DNA from: Cohnella sp. AR92
GTDB taxonomy: Bacteria; Bacillota; Bacilli; Paenibacillales; Paenibacillaceae
Length of the DNA: 64,000 nucleotides
Assembly: GCF_003990975.1 (NCBI RefSeq)
Contig: NZ_RZJR01000005.1
Location: 127,869-191,868, forward strand
Reading direction: 5' to 3'
The position numbers and the translations under genes are program-made. This document shows, piece after piece, positions 56,695 through 64,000 of the stretch. The notes below the pieces were generated by a model, which saw only the letters and a list, made by a program, of their open reading frames with translations, was not told the origin of the DNA and made no database searches. Each line of letters opens with the position of its first letter. Positions within the stretch are counted from its first letter, which is position 1.

Positions 56695-58150
56695 TGAGAT
56701 CCCTCCGCTTATTATTCGGAAAGCTTTCGGTGCAACGAAGGGTCGGTAGCCCTCCGGCAAGCGCCGCCCGATCGGCTCGCTGTTCATTCCGGACACTCTC
56801 CTCTGGCAGAATGGGAAGATAAACCTTCACGACGACATCCTGTACGATGTCCATCCCCTGAACCGTGTCATATTCCGCGAACCATTGCCTCTCATCGTCT
56901 AGCCGATACCCGCCGCTTGCCGCGACCCAACGATGCATTCGCTCCAGAATGCCGGTCATCAGCCCGTAGGCTCCGGATACGCAGCAAGCGTACTTGCCAG
57001 CCCCCAATCGCTTCCGTTCCGATCCGGCGGAGTCGATCGGCTCCGATTCGTCCGTTAGTATGCCGTTCTCCCACCAGTACGGCTCCGAATCCGGATCTCC
57101 ATAACGATAAGACATGTAATACCTTCCACGGGAGGCATGCTCTTGGCGGGCCGAATCGCTCTCGTACCAAGCGATCAACCTCCGTTCAGCCGTCTCCTGC
57201 GCCTCCTCCCCATATCCCCGGAAGAAGAATGCAGTTGCATCTGTCCGTTCGACAATCTCGATCGACGGATCGCGAAGCTTGCGCTGCACGGGCAGAAAAA
57301 GATTCATGCGAGCAACCTTGCCGTTGTAGGCGATGAATTCCTCGATGTATTGGCGGCGGCTTGTCTCGAAAGCGCTCTTGGGCAGCCATTCCGCCAGCAA
57401 CCGATCCCATCCGTCCTGGATCACTTGCGGCGATAATGCAGCCACCTTTCTTACGGCATACATCCCTCCCTCGAACGGCACCTCCTCCAAGGAGACATCC
57501 ATCGGCAGTCCCGCTTCACTCACGATTAGGATTCGGTAGCCATAGCCTCCAGCCGCATTATCCCGAGGGGGATCGACATTGTGGCCGAATATTCGCACTT
57601 TCGCGGCCTTATCTACCCCGCAGGCGGACAGCTTCTCGTGAACGATTCGGAAAGCCTCGTTCTCTATGCCCTCCTCCCTCTCGGCATGATGCAGATACGC
57701 ATACGCCCTCTCCGGCATGAAGCGAATGACTTTGACGTCGGGGAAGCGATCGGCTTGCTCTTTGTCCTCCAAGTAGTCGACGCGTTCCCGCAGGCGAACC
57801 GGCTCGAAGCTGTAGTAAATAACGGCCTTGCGATAAGACGCCGGGGTCATTCCGACGATCTTCTTGAACACCTTGGCGAACGAATGATAGGATTCGAACC
57901 CGCTGTCCCACGCGAGCTCTTCCACGGAACGTTTGGAATTTCGAAGATGGCCGGCGGCGATGCTGATCCTTCTTTTGCGTATGTAGTCTTTGACCGGGTG
58001 GCCGGTAAGCGCGTAGAAGACCCGATACAATTGGGCGAGCGAGAGAAAAGACTCCTCGGCGATGCCGGCCAGATCGAGCTCCTCCTCCAGATGCTCCTCG
58101 ATATAGTCGATCGCCTTCTGCACGGACTCCGCGTAGCTCATTTTCCCCAC
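56558..58150 (-). CDS. AraC-family regulator with two GyrI-like domains; end uncertain
   Basis: This open frame encodes 530 residues. Residues 1-110 are an AraC DNA-binding domain (ESVQKAIDYIEEHLEEELDLAGIAEESFLSLAQLYRVFYALTGHPVKDYIRKRRI and a second helix-turn-helix). Residues about 135-290 and 295-445 look like tandem effector-binding (GyrI-like) domains ending DVVVKVYLPILPEE. The last 85 residues read out of frame through the start of the VOC gene and look like non-protein sequence, so a stop or frame was probably lost near 56800. It may sense a small molecule and control the VOC gene or iron genes. Confidence 0.82.
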   Translation of the reverse strand: MGKMSYAESVQKAIDYIEEHLEEELDLAGIAEESFLSLAQLYRVFYALTGHPVKDYIRKRRISIAAGHLRNSKRSVEELAWDSGFESYHSFAKVFKKIVGMTPASYRKAVIYYSFEPVRLRERVDYLEDKEQADRFPDVKVIRFMPERAYAYLHHAEREEGIENEAFRIVHEKLSACGVDKAAKVRIFGHNVDPPRDNAAGGYGYRILIVSEAGLPMDVSLEEVPFEGGMYAVRKVAALSPQVIQDGWDRLLAEWLPKSAFETSRRQYIEEFIAYNGKVARMNLFLPVQRKLRDPSIEIVERTDATAFFFRGYGEEAQETAERRLIAWYESDSARQEHASRGRYYMSYRYGDPDSEPYWWENGILTDESEPIDSAGSERKRLGAGKYACCVSGAYGLMTGILERMHRWVAASGGYRLDDERQWFAEYDTVQGMDIVQDVVVKVYLPILPEESVRNEQRADRAALAGGLPTLRCTESFPNNKRRDLNEQPLAVRRKHGIGKSDQEQGRQHLCPGARYREVSRLVLPGSRHR

Positions 58151-58171
58151 CCTTCTGCATAAGGCTTCTTC

Positions 58172-58186
58172 TTGATTCTCATTATA
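58172..58186. promoter_or_regulatory. Possible Fur box upstream of the AraC-type gene
   Basis: TTGATTCTCATTATA resembles the Fur consensus TGATAATNATTATCA and also contains a TATAAT on the minus strand. It lies about 20 bases upstream of the AraC-type start, next to the siderophore operon. Confidence 0.4.
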
Positions 58187-58302
58187 GCAAAAGGATAATC
58201 ATCCATTTTGTTCAAATTTCTCAGAAAACAAAAGGATAGCACAAAAGGCCGCGAGCAATCGCCATTCGGCGGCTACTCACAGCCTATCTTGAAATAAATG
58301 AA

Positions 58303-59307
58303 TTATTTTCTTAAAAGAAGATACAGGAAGTACGGGCCGCCGATGAGCGCGACCATGATCCCCACCGGAATGCCCGCCGGTTCGACCAGATGGCGGCCGA
58401 CGGTATCGGCGAACAAGAGCAGCCAGCCCCCCATCAGAACCGCGACGGGGACATAGTGCTGGTGGCGGCGGCCGACGAGCGCTTTGGCGATATGGGGCGC
58501 CATCAGCCCGACGAACGCGATGCCGCCGGTAACGGAGACCGCCGCCGCGGCCAGCGCGACCGCGGTTCCGAGCAGCAGCAGCCGGTCCCGGTTGATGGAG
58601 ACGCCGGCCCCGACGGCCACCGCTTCGTCCATCGCCAGCAGGTTCAAGGCATTCGACTTATAAAGCGTGTAAGGCAGCAGAATCGCGAGCCAAGGCAGCA
58701 GCGCCAGGATAAACGGCCAATCCGCTCCCCAGATGTTGCCGGCCAGCCACTTCGCGATAAAGTCCACCTTCTGAGGGTCGGTCGAGGAGATCAGCACGAC
58801 CATTAACCCGTTCAAAGCCAACGCGAAGCCGACCCCGACAAGCACCAGCTTGACCGGCTGCAATCCAGACTCTCTGGAATAGGAGAATAGATAGATAGCG
58901 GCAGCCGTCAGCAGAGCACCCGCGAACGCGACGACCGGAAGAAGATAGGCGAAGTTGCCGGGATCGATCGGAACGAACAGGAAGAAGACGGAGATCGCGA
59001 CGCCGGCCCCGGCATTGATCCCGATAACGCCGGGGTCCGCCAGGTCGTTCCGGGTAATGCCTTGCAGGATGGCGCCCGACAGGGCCAGCGCCATGCCCGC
59101 CAGCAGCGTCACGAGGATTCGCGGCATCCGGAAGGAGAACAGGACGAGATGCTCCTTCGCGGTGCCATATCCGAACAGCGTCGCTAGGAACCGGTCGAAG
59201 GTGAGCGCGCTGGAGCCGAAGCTCAATCCGACGATGATCGTCGCGACGATGAGCAGCAGCAGAGTGACAAGAACGACGGCTTGCTTCTTCTTAGCGGTCA
59301 GTGTCAT
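58303..59307 (-). CDS. FecCD-type iron-siderophore ABC permease (second subunit)
   Basis: This 334-residue protein has about nine membrane helices and the FecCD signatures RMPRILVTLLAGMALALSGAILQGITRNDLADPGVIGINAGA and IAFVGLMAPHIAKALVGRRHQHYVP. It forms the channel of a ferric-siderophore importer with the product of 59304-60314. The ATG overlaps the stop of that gene by four bases, so the two subunits are translated together. No ATPase gene is present in the operon, so a shared FhuC-type ATPase elsewhere must power it. Confidence 0.94.
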   Translation of the reverse strand: MTLTAKKKQAVVLVTLLLLIVATIIVGLSFGSSALTFDRFLATLFGYGTAKEHLVLFSFRMPRILVTLLAGMALALSGAILQGITRNDLADPGVIGINAGAGVAISVFFLFVPIDPGNFAYLLPVVAFAGALLTAAAIYLFSYSRESGLQPVKLVLVGVGFALALNGLMVVLISSTDPQKVDFIAKWLAGNIWGADWPFILALLPWLAILLPYTLYKSNALNLLAMDEAVAVGAGVSINRDRLLLLGTAVALAAAAVSVTGGIAFVGLMAPHIAKALVGRRHQHYVPVAVLMGGWLLLFADTVGRHLVEPAGIPVGIMVALIGGPYFLYLLLRK

Positions 59308-60314
59308 GATAGCGACTTCACCCCTTTGCGCACGACGATCAAGAAGAACGGAAGCCCGAGAACCGCGATGATCGCCACGATCGGCACTTCGAAAGGAGAA
59401 TAGATCGTACGGGCAAGCGTATCCGCGAGCAGCATGAAGGCGGCTCCCCAGACGGCCGACATCGGAATGACCAAGCGGTAATCCGTTCCGAAGATCGCTC
59501 TTGTGATATGCGGAATCATGAGTCCGATGAAAGCCATATTGCCGACAAGCGCAACGGAAGCGCCGGCCAGCAGAATAATCACGACGTAGAGAATGCCTTT
59601 GATATAAGCCGTTCGCAAGCCTAGGCCGACGGCGGACTCCTCATTCAAGCTTAGAATGGTGAGCGGCTTGGACAGGGCGGCGGCAACGAGAAGGGCGACG
59701 ACGATAACCGGGCTGATCGCCTGGATCTGCTCCCAAGTCGTGCCGATCAATCCGCCCGCCGTCCACATCGTGACATTCTTGGATGTCTTGAATAGGAGGC
59801 CGATCCCATCCGCCACCGCATACAGGAAGGCGGATACCGCCGAGCCGGCGAGGACGAGCCGGAACGGCGAGAGGCCGCCTCTCTTAACGGCGCCGATGCC
59901 GATGACGAGCAGCATGCCGAGCGCGGCTCCGACGAAGCAGACCGTCATGATTCCGAAGTAGTTCAGCGCCGGAACCATGGCGACTACGAAGGCAAGCGCC
60001 GCGTTCGCTCCCGCGGTCAACCCGAGCAGGCCGGGGTCCGCGAGCGGATTCCGCGTCAGCCCTTGCATGATGGCGCCGCTCACCGCAAGCGCGGCCCCGA
60101 CCAGCATCGCCGCAACCTCCCGCGGGTAACGAATCTCCCGGAGCATCGCGATTTTATCGTTGTCGCCGGCGCGGTTAAACAAGACAAGCCAGAGCTCGCG
60201 CACGGATACGCCTTTGGCGCCGAGCAGCATGGCCAGCCAGAACATGATCGCAAGCACCGCGACGCTGATTGCGATTCTTAAAGGATAAGATTTGGGGCTT
60301 CGGCCGCCTCGCAT
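59304..60314 (-). CDS. FecCD-type iron-siderophore ABC permease (first subunit)
   Basis: This 336-residue protein has about nine membrane helices and FecCD motifs (IRYPREVAAMLVGAALAVSGAIMQGLTRNPLADPGLLGLTAGANAALAF, MAFIGLMIPHITRAIFGTDYRLVIP). It pairs with the 58303-59307 protein. AAGGAGGAATGG precedes the ATG. It lies 110 bases after the binding protein, with a strong hairpin between them, so the binding protein can be made in excess. The operon is under a Fur box. Confidence 0.94.
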   Translation of the reverse strand: MRGGRSPKSYPLRIAISVAVLAIMFWLAMLLGAKGVSVRELWLVLFNRAGDNDKIAMLREIRYPREVAAMLVGAALAVSGAIMQGLTRNPLADPGLLGLTAGANAALAFVVAMVPALNYFGIMTVCFVGAALGMLLVIGIGAVKRGGLSPFRLVLAGSAVSAFLYAVADGIGLLFKTSKNVTMWTAGGLIGTTWEQIQAISPVIVVALLVAAALSKPLTILSLNEESAVGLGLRTAYIKGILYVVIILLAGASVALVGNMAFIGLMIPHITRAIFGTDYRLVIPMSAVWGAAFMLLADTLARTIYSPFEVPIVAIIAVLGLPFFLIVVRKGVKSLS

Positions 60315-60354
60315 GATGCCATTCCTCCTTCAAGTCCATAACGGGCGCGAAGAA

Positions 60355-60394
60355 GACCGAGACCGCCTCTCTTGATGCCAGAGGCTTCTCGGCC
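60355..60394 (-). other. Intergenic mRNA stem-loop in the siderophore operon
   Basis: GACCGAGACCGCCTCT and AGAGGCTTCTCGGCC pair around a ten-base loop between the binding protein and permease genes. There is no T run, so it is more likely an mRNA stabiliser or partial terminator that raises the binding protein level. Confidence 0.65.
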
Positions 60395-60424
60395 TTCCTC
60401 CCCTTATTGCGTTAGAGAGATCGC

Positions 60425-61414
60425 TTATTTAAGGAAGCCTTCCTTGAAGATGTTCAGCAGATACTCGAGCGTCGTCGGATCGCTGTACGTGGATGCTTCG
60501 GTGTCGATCTCGATCACGCGGTTGTTCTTGACCGCGGGGATCTTCTTCCAGGTGTCCGTCTTCATGAAGGAGTTGTCTCCCGTCGCGCTTCTGCTGAGGA
60601 CGAGGTAATCGCCGGCGTAATCGCTCAGAATCTCTGGGGAGAGCGTATAGTAGCCTGGTCCAAGAACGTCGGCCTTGACCTTCTCCGGCATGTTCAGCCC
60701 CATCGCTTGGTACAGAATCTCGGTGCCGCGAGCCCATGCGTCGCCGAAGACATAGAAGTTCTTGGAGTCCGTCTCGAATACGGATACCGTGGCGTTCTCG
60801 CCGATCTTCGCCTTGATCTGGTCGCCGATCTCCTTGGCGCGCTTCGTGAAGTCGTCCGCCCATGCTTGGGCTTCCGCTTCCTTGTTCAAGAGCTTGCCGA
60901 TCTCGACCTGCTGCTTCAGGTAATCCAGCTTGCCCCATGAGAAGGCGACGGTAGGAGCGATCTCCTTCAGCTTGTCGATGCTCTTGCTGCTTGCGTCGAC
61001 CACGATCAGGTCCGGATCCAGCTCGATGATCTTCTCGAGGTTGTCTTCGGACACCACTTCTACTCCCTTGAGCTTCTCGGTGAAGTGCGGGCTCTTGTTC
61101 GTCCACTCGTCGACGCCGACGATGCTGCCGCCGAGGGAGATGATGTTAGGAGCGTAGCCAAGAGCGACGATGCGCTTCGCGTTGGCCGGGACTTCAACCG
61201 GGCCGAGCTCGGATTGGTACGTGATCGTTCCGTTCTCGGAAGCCGAAGCGGACGGAGAAGCCGCCGGGGAAGCCGATTCGCTCGAGCTTGCGCTCGCGCT
61301 CGGGCTGGCGCTCGGAGAAGCCGCGCCGTTGTTGGAAGAATTATTGTTGCCGCAAGCGCTGACGATGACCACGGACAACATTAGCAGGAATGGAAGAAGA
61401 ATTTTTTTGCTCAT
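60425..61414 (-). CDS. Iron-siderophore ABC transporter binding lipoprotein
   Basis: This 329-residue protein has a lipoprotein signal with lipobox VSAC (Cys about 21), a serine/alanine-rich linker, then a FecB/FhuD-type helical-backbone fold (GPVEVPANAKRIVALGYAPNIISLGGSIVGVDEW, DPDLIVVDASSKSIDKLKEIAPTVAFSWG). It captures a ferric siderophore for the two permeases downstream. It begins about 24 bases after a Fur box. A YfiY/FpuA-like catecholate or hydroxamate ligand is possible, but the ligand cannot be told from sequence. Confidence 0.93.
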   Translation of the reverse strand: MSKKILLPFLLMLSVVIVSACGNNNSSNNGAASPSASPSASASSSESASPAASPSASASENGTITYQSELGPVEVPANAKRIVALGYAPNIISLGGSIVGVDEWTNKSPHFTEKLKGVEVVSEDNLEKIIELDPDLIVVDASSKSIDKLKEIAPTVAFSWGKLDYLKQQVEIGKLLNKEAEAQAWADDFTKRAKEIGDQIKAKIGENATVSVFETDSKNFYVFGDAWARGTEILYQAMGLNMPEKVKADVLGPGYYTLSPEILSDYAGDYLVLSRSATGDNSFMKTDTWKKIPAVKNNRVIEIDTEASTYSDPTTLEYLLNIFKEGFLK

Positions 61415-61437
61415 CTTGAGACCCCTTTATTCGCAAT

Positions 61438-61458
61438 TGATATTGATTCTCAGTATCA
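61438..61458. promoter_or_regulatory. Fur box of the siderophore operon
   Basis: TGATATTGATTCTCA (61438-61452) matches the 15-base Fur consensus TGATAATNATTATCA at 12 of 14 fixed positions, and a second overlapping match TGATTCTCAGTATCA ends at 61458. The overlapping pair is typical for tight iron repression. It lies just upstream of the binding protein gene. Confidence 0.85.
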
Positions 61459-61614
61459 CATAAATTAATATAGCCAGATTGTTCAGGGTTGTCAATGCAA
61501 TTCGCTCCCGCTGTCTTTCGATTCGAGCCTATCACCCGGATGTTTCACCAATTGGTATCTTATGGAATATGAGAGTAGAATAGAGAGGATTAATAGAGGG
61601 AAGGGGACTTTAGG

Positions 61615-62232
61615 ATGGAGACGAAGTGGCTGGAATGGGCGAAGCAGATGCAGGCTATTGCCCAGACGGGCTTAACCTACGCCAAGGACGTGTACGATCG
61701 GGAGAGATACGAGAGCTTGCGGCAGCTTAGCATAGAGATTCTCTCCAGCTATACGGAAGTCGCCATGGAGCAAATCAAATTGACCTTCGCCAGCGATACC
61801 GGATACGCAACGCCGAAGGTAGATATCAGAGCCGTCGTGTTCAAGGACGACAAAGTCCTGCTTGTTCGCGAGAAGACGGACGGCGCTTGGGCGCTGCCCG
61901 GCGGCTGGGCGGATATCGGGTTATCCCCTGCCGAGGTGGCCGTGAAGGAAGTCAAAGAGGAATCCGGTTATACCGTAACTCCCCTCCGTCTGCTCGCGGT
62001 TCTGGACAAGAAGTTCCACCGCCATCCGCCCGAGCCTTACCATGTCTATAAGTTCTTTATTCAATGCGATATCGTCGGCGGAGAAGCGCAGGGAGGCGTC
62101 GAGACGAGCGAGGTCGATTTCTTCGGGGAAAAGGATCTGCCCGAGCTCTCCGTCGAACGGAATACGGCGGAGCAAATCGGGCTCATGTTCGAGTACCGGA
62201 GGGATCCGAGCAAAGCCGTCATCCTGGATTAA
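61615..62232 (+). CDS. Nudix hydrolase with N-terminal Nudix_N-type helical domain
   Basis: This 205-residue protein has an N-terminal helical domain (1-65, KWLEWAKQMQAIAQTGLTYAKDVYDRERYESLRQLSIEIL) as in YjhB-type ADP-ribose pyrophosphatases, and a Nudix domain with ALPGGWADIGLSPAEVAVKEVKEESGY. One family-box glutamate is replaced by leucine, which is a common variant in this subgroup, and the metal-binding EVKEE is intact. It hydrolyses a nucleoside diphosphate linked compound such as ADP-ribose. It ends four bases into the convergent hydroxylase gene. Confidence 0.92.
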   Translation: METKWLEWAKQMQAIAQTGLTYAKDVYDRERYESLRQLSIEILSSYTEVAMEQIKLTFASDTGYATPKVDIRAVVFKDDKVLLVREKTDGAWALPGGWADIGLSPAEVAVKEVKEESGYTVTPLRLLAVLDKKFHRHPPEPYHVYKFFIQCDIVGGEAQGGVETSEVDFFGEKDLPELSVERNTAEQIGLMFEYRRDPSKAVILD

Positions 62233-62864
62233 AGGTACCGGAATCTCTGCCTTCTCATCCATTGGGTCGCAACCCACTTGTCGCCCGTGACGACAGGGCT
62301 GCCCGCGTGAAGCGTTAGCTCGTTCAAGTGAGGATCGTTATAGAAGTATTCGAAGTAGACGGCGTTCCCTTTCTTCGGAGCTACGGCCAAACGCAGCGAG
62401 GGAAAAGCCGTCTCTCCGCCTTCCTCCACGTCGCTCAGGTAGATCACCAGCGTGCTGATCCGGTTGTTGGCGACATCGCCGGCCGTGAAGTAATCGTAGT
62501 GCGGCTGATATTGTTCTCCGGCCTGATAATGCAGTACCTGCAGCGGCTCGGCATGGGCGATCGGGACGTTCATTAGCTCGGAGACTCTAGCCTCGATGGC
62601 TTGAATCAGCTCGTTCTCGCCCTCTTCGAAGAACATGCTGCTGTTCGTTCGGATCTCGCTGACGGCGTGAGTCTTGCCGATCCTCGCCCGCTGCATGCGA
62701 TCCTTCGCCAGCTCTACCAATGCATCGCATTCGGAGTCGCTTAGAACATTCTCCAGGATGAGAATAAGCGGCTCTTCCATTTTCCCTATTATCCTAATCT
62801 CTCGATCGGCCGTGCGAATAAAGTTGCCCGTTGGATTTACAATCGTCTGCTCTTTTACGGTCAT
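62229..62864 (-). CDS. 2OG-Fe(II) oxygenase, prolyl 4-hydroxylase type
   Basis: This 211-residue protein has a jelly-roll dioxygenase domain. Iron ligands are H122 and D124 in QPHYDYF and H186 in LTLHAGSP, and K196 (GDKW) should bind 2-oxoglutarate. The HxD..H..K pattern and IRTNSSMF with LVIYLSDVEEGGETAFP are typical of bacterial prolyl 4-hydroxylases like those of Bacillus anthracis. It hydroxylates proline in a protein or peptide. The ATG at 62864 has GGAGGA six bases before it. The target is unknown. Confidence 0.92.
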   Translation of the reverse strand: MTVKEQTIVNPTGNFIRTADREIRIIGKMEEPLILILENVLSDSECDALVELAKDRMQRARIGKTHAVSEIRTNSSMFFEEGENELIQAIEARVSELMNVPIAHAEPLQVLHYQAGEQYQPHYDYFTAGDVANNRISTLVIYLSDVEEGGETAFPSLRLAVAPKKGNAVYFEYFYNDPHLNELTLHAGSPVVTGDKWVATQWMRRQRFRYL

Positions 62865-62976
62865 CGATCTGTCCTCCATGTCTCATGCGATGGGGAAGCC
62901 TTCTGATGTTCGTGGTGTCAGATGATGTAACTATTTCTCCTCGGAACCGGGATTTCCTCTCGATACTTGCGGCTTC

Positions 62977-64000
62977 TCATAGACTTTTCTTCCTAGCCCG
63001 ATAATGCTGAGGAGTTACGCCTACGACTCTCTTGAACAGGTTGGAGAAGCTGCCCAAGCTGGTATAGCCGACATTCTCCGCAATCTCGGTAATCTTGATC
63101 TCCGTCTCTTCGAGCAAGCGCTTGGCTTCTTGGATCCGTTCCTGAATCATCGCGTCGGACAAGGATAACCCGGTTTCCTTCTTGAACATCCGGGAGAGAT
63201 AAGCCGGATTGAGGAAGACATGGGAGGCCAGCTCCTCCCGGGTAATCTCTTGGCTCAGCCGGGCTCGAATATAGGCGCGGATCTTAGCGACGACGGTAGA
63301 TGAGATCTGGTTGCTGGCCTTTAGAAGCTGCACGGCTGCCCCGAGACAGTCTACGGCCCAGTCCTGCAGGTCGCCGAAGTGCTTCGGGAAGTTGTCCTCG
63401 TCGGCCAAGACCCTTAACGTCTCCGACTCGTGCATGGATAAGCCCTTCTTGGCCAACAGGGTATGAATGATAAACAGAATGCCGTGAATAAATTGACGAT
63501 GCGACTCGTTCGTCCATGACTCCGTCTGGAGAGTCCGGAACCACGTCTTCACCCGGCGATCCAGCTCCTCTTGCTCTCCCAGCTCCAGGATCGTCGCCCA
63601 TTCCGTGAACATCGCCATGGGAGCCGCCGCTGGCAAAGGATCCGTTGATTTGTCGGAAGAAGGATAAGACGGAGTGAACACCTGCCGGGAGAGATTACGG
63701 TTGCGCTGCTCCCTCTCCGTTACATAGGCATAGGCGCTAATGATCTCCGGCAAGAAGACGGACGGACTCATGTAGACGGACAAGGAGCAGCGAAGCAGTC
63801 GTTCGCTCTCGCTCAGGAATCGCCGGCAATTATTCATCATCAGCACGTGGTCGACGGACGGCCCTTCTCGTCTCTCATGGACGATTGCCAGATTCAGACC
63901 CGCATGATCTTGAAAAACAACCCCTTCCAGCTCGTTCAAGATCAATTCTCCCGCCAGATTGCGGAGGGCATATTCCATGATCGCCTCATCCCGGGCGCTT
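62977..64000 (-). CDS. YesN-type AraC response regulator (C-terminal part, cut by window)
   Basis: The frame stays open to the end of the window, so the start is outside, and an internal ATG at 63978 is probably not the real start. About 341 residues are visible: a middle domain (RNLAGELILNELEGVVFQ.. SLSVYMSPSVFLPEIISAYAYVTEREQ) like that of Paenibacillus YesN proteins, then an AraC-type DNA-binding domain (ELASHVFLNPAYLSRMFKKETGLSLSDAMIQERIQEAKRLLEETEIKITEIAENVGYTSLGSFSNLFKRVVGVTPQHYRARKK). The receiver domain would lie beyond 64000. The partner kinase and target are outside the window. Confidence 0.88.
   Translation of the reverse strand, partial: SARDEAIMEYALRNLAGELILNELEGVVFQDHAGLNLAIVHERREGPSVDHVLMMNNCRRFLSESERLLRCSLSVYMSPSVFLPEIISAYAYVTEREQRNRNLSRQVFTPSYPSSDKSTDPLPAAAPMAMFTEWATILELGEQEELDRRVKTWFRTLQTESWTNESHRQFIHGILFIIHTLLAKKGLSMHESETLRVLADEDNFPKHFGDLQDWAVDCLGAAVQLLKASNQISSTVVAKIRAYIRARLSQEITREELASHVFLNPAYLSRMFKKETGLSLSDAMIQERIQEAKRLLEETEIKITEIAENVGYTSLGSFSNLFKRVVGVTPQHYRARKKSL

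Overview
The window is a stretch of chromosome from a moderately GC-rich, spore-forming Firmicute, most likely Paenibacillaceae (Paenibacillus/Cohnella type). The evidence is a SigY-type sigma locus, a T-box leader in front of trpS, a second YidC with an SD-masking leader, Gram-positive lipoproteins, strong AGGAGG ribosome binding sites, a Fur-box siderophore operon and a YesN-type AraC regulator. No rRNA, tRNA, CRISPR array, insertion sequence or phage gene was seen. The layout is short operons on both strands separated by clear hairpin terminators.

Region by region: 1-1162 holds a sigY-yxlC-yxlD-yxlE-like ECF sigma operon with a likely autoregulated promoter. 1316-3022 has an unknown gene pair and a MarR/VOC pair with a tandem repeated operator. 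3129-5213 is a secreted RCC1 + WG repeat protein. 5400-8066 is a GGDEF/EAL pair for cyclic-di-GMP. 8367-10151 has a nuclease-fold/HTH protein, a palindrome cluster and a HAD phosphatase. 10216-16994 is a MerR-type uptake operon: two NMT1/THI5-like binding proteins (one without a signal peptide), an APH-fold kinase, permease, ATPase, MerR-GyrI regulator and rhodanese. 17077-24294 is an accessory stretch: beta-helix protein, chloramphenicol acetyltransferase with a translational attenuator, a lipoprotein, an EamA/MocR pair and a glycine-rich surface-type protein. 24457-29804 has a two-component system and a MerR/SDR pair. 29988-38360 is an organosulfur-type cluster: a second rhodanese, a second NMT1-type ABC transporter, an LLM monooxygenase, an aldo/keto reductase, an RHH-ankyrin protein and an acyl-CoA dehydrogenase-like flavoprotein.

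38543-46609 contains a stress protein, a methyltransferase, a broken and internally inverted capA remnant, a flippase/glycosyltransferase pair, a second palindrome cluster, a TetR/3-hydroxyacyl-CoA dehydrogenase pair and a CTP-synthase-C-terminal-like protein. 46735-51848 has a BlaI/BlaR1-like pair, a large DUF11 repeat protein and glutathione peroxidase. 52374-56154 has trpS with its T-box, an HD hydrolase, and a second yidC preceded by a short membrane ORF that ends in a MifM-like arrest motif next to a hairpin masking the yidC ribosome binding site. 56284-61458 is an iron section: siderophore ABC importer under a Fur box, plus an AraC/GyrI regulator and a VOC protein. The window ends with a Nudix hydrolase, a prolyl 4-hydroxylase and a truncated YesN-type regulator.

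The most interesting items are the MifM-like leader of yidC (about 55780-56154), the chloramphenicol attenuator (18213-18263), the MerR-controlled dual-binding-protein/kinase/rhodanese operon, the RHH-ankyrin fusion with its 18-bp palindrome, and two clusters of related AT-rich palindromes. All calls rest on reading the sequence and recall of families; no database search was run.
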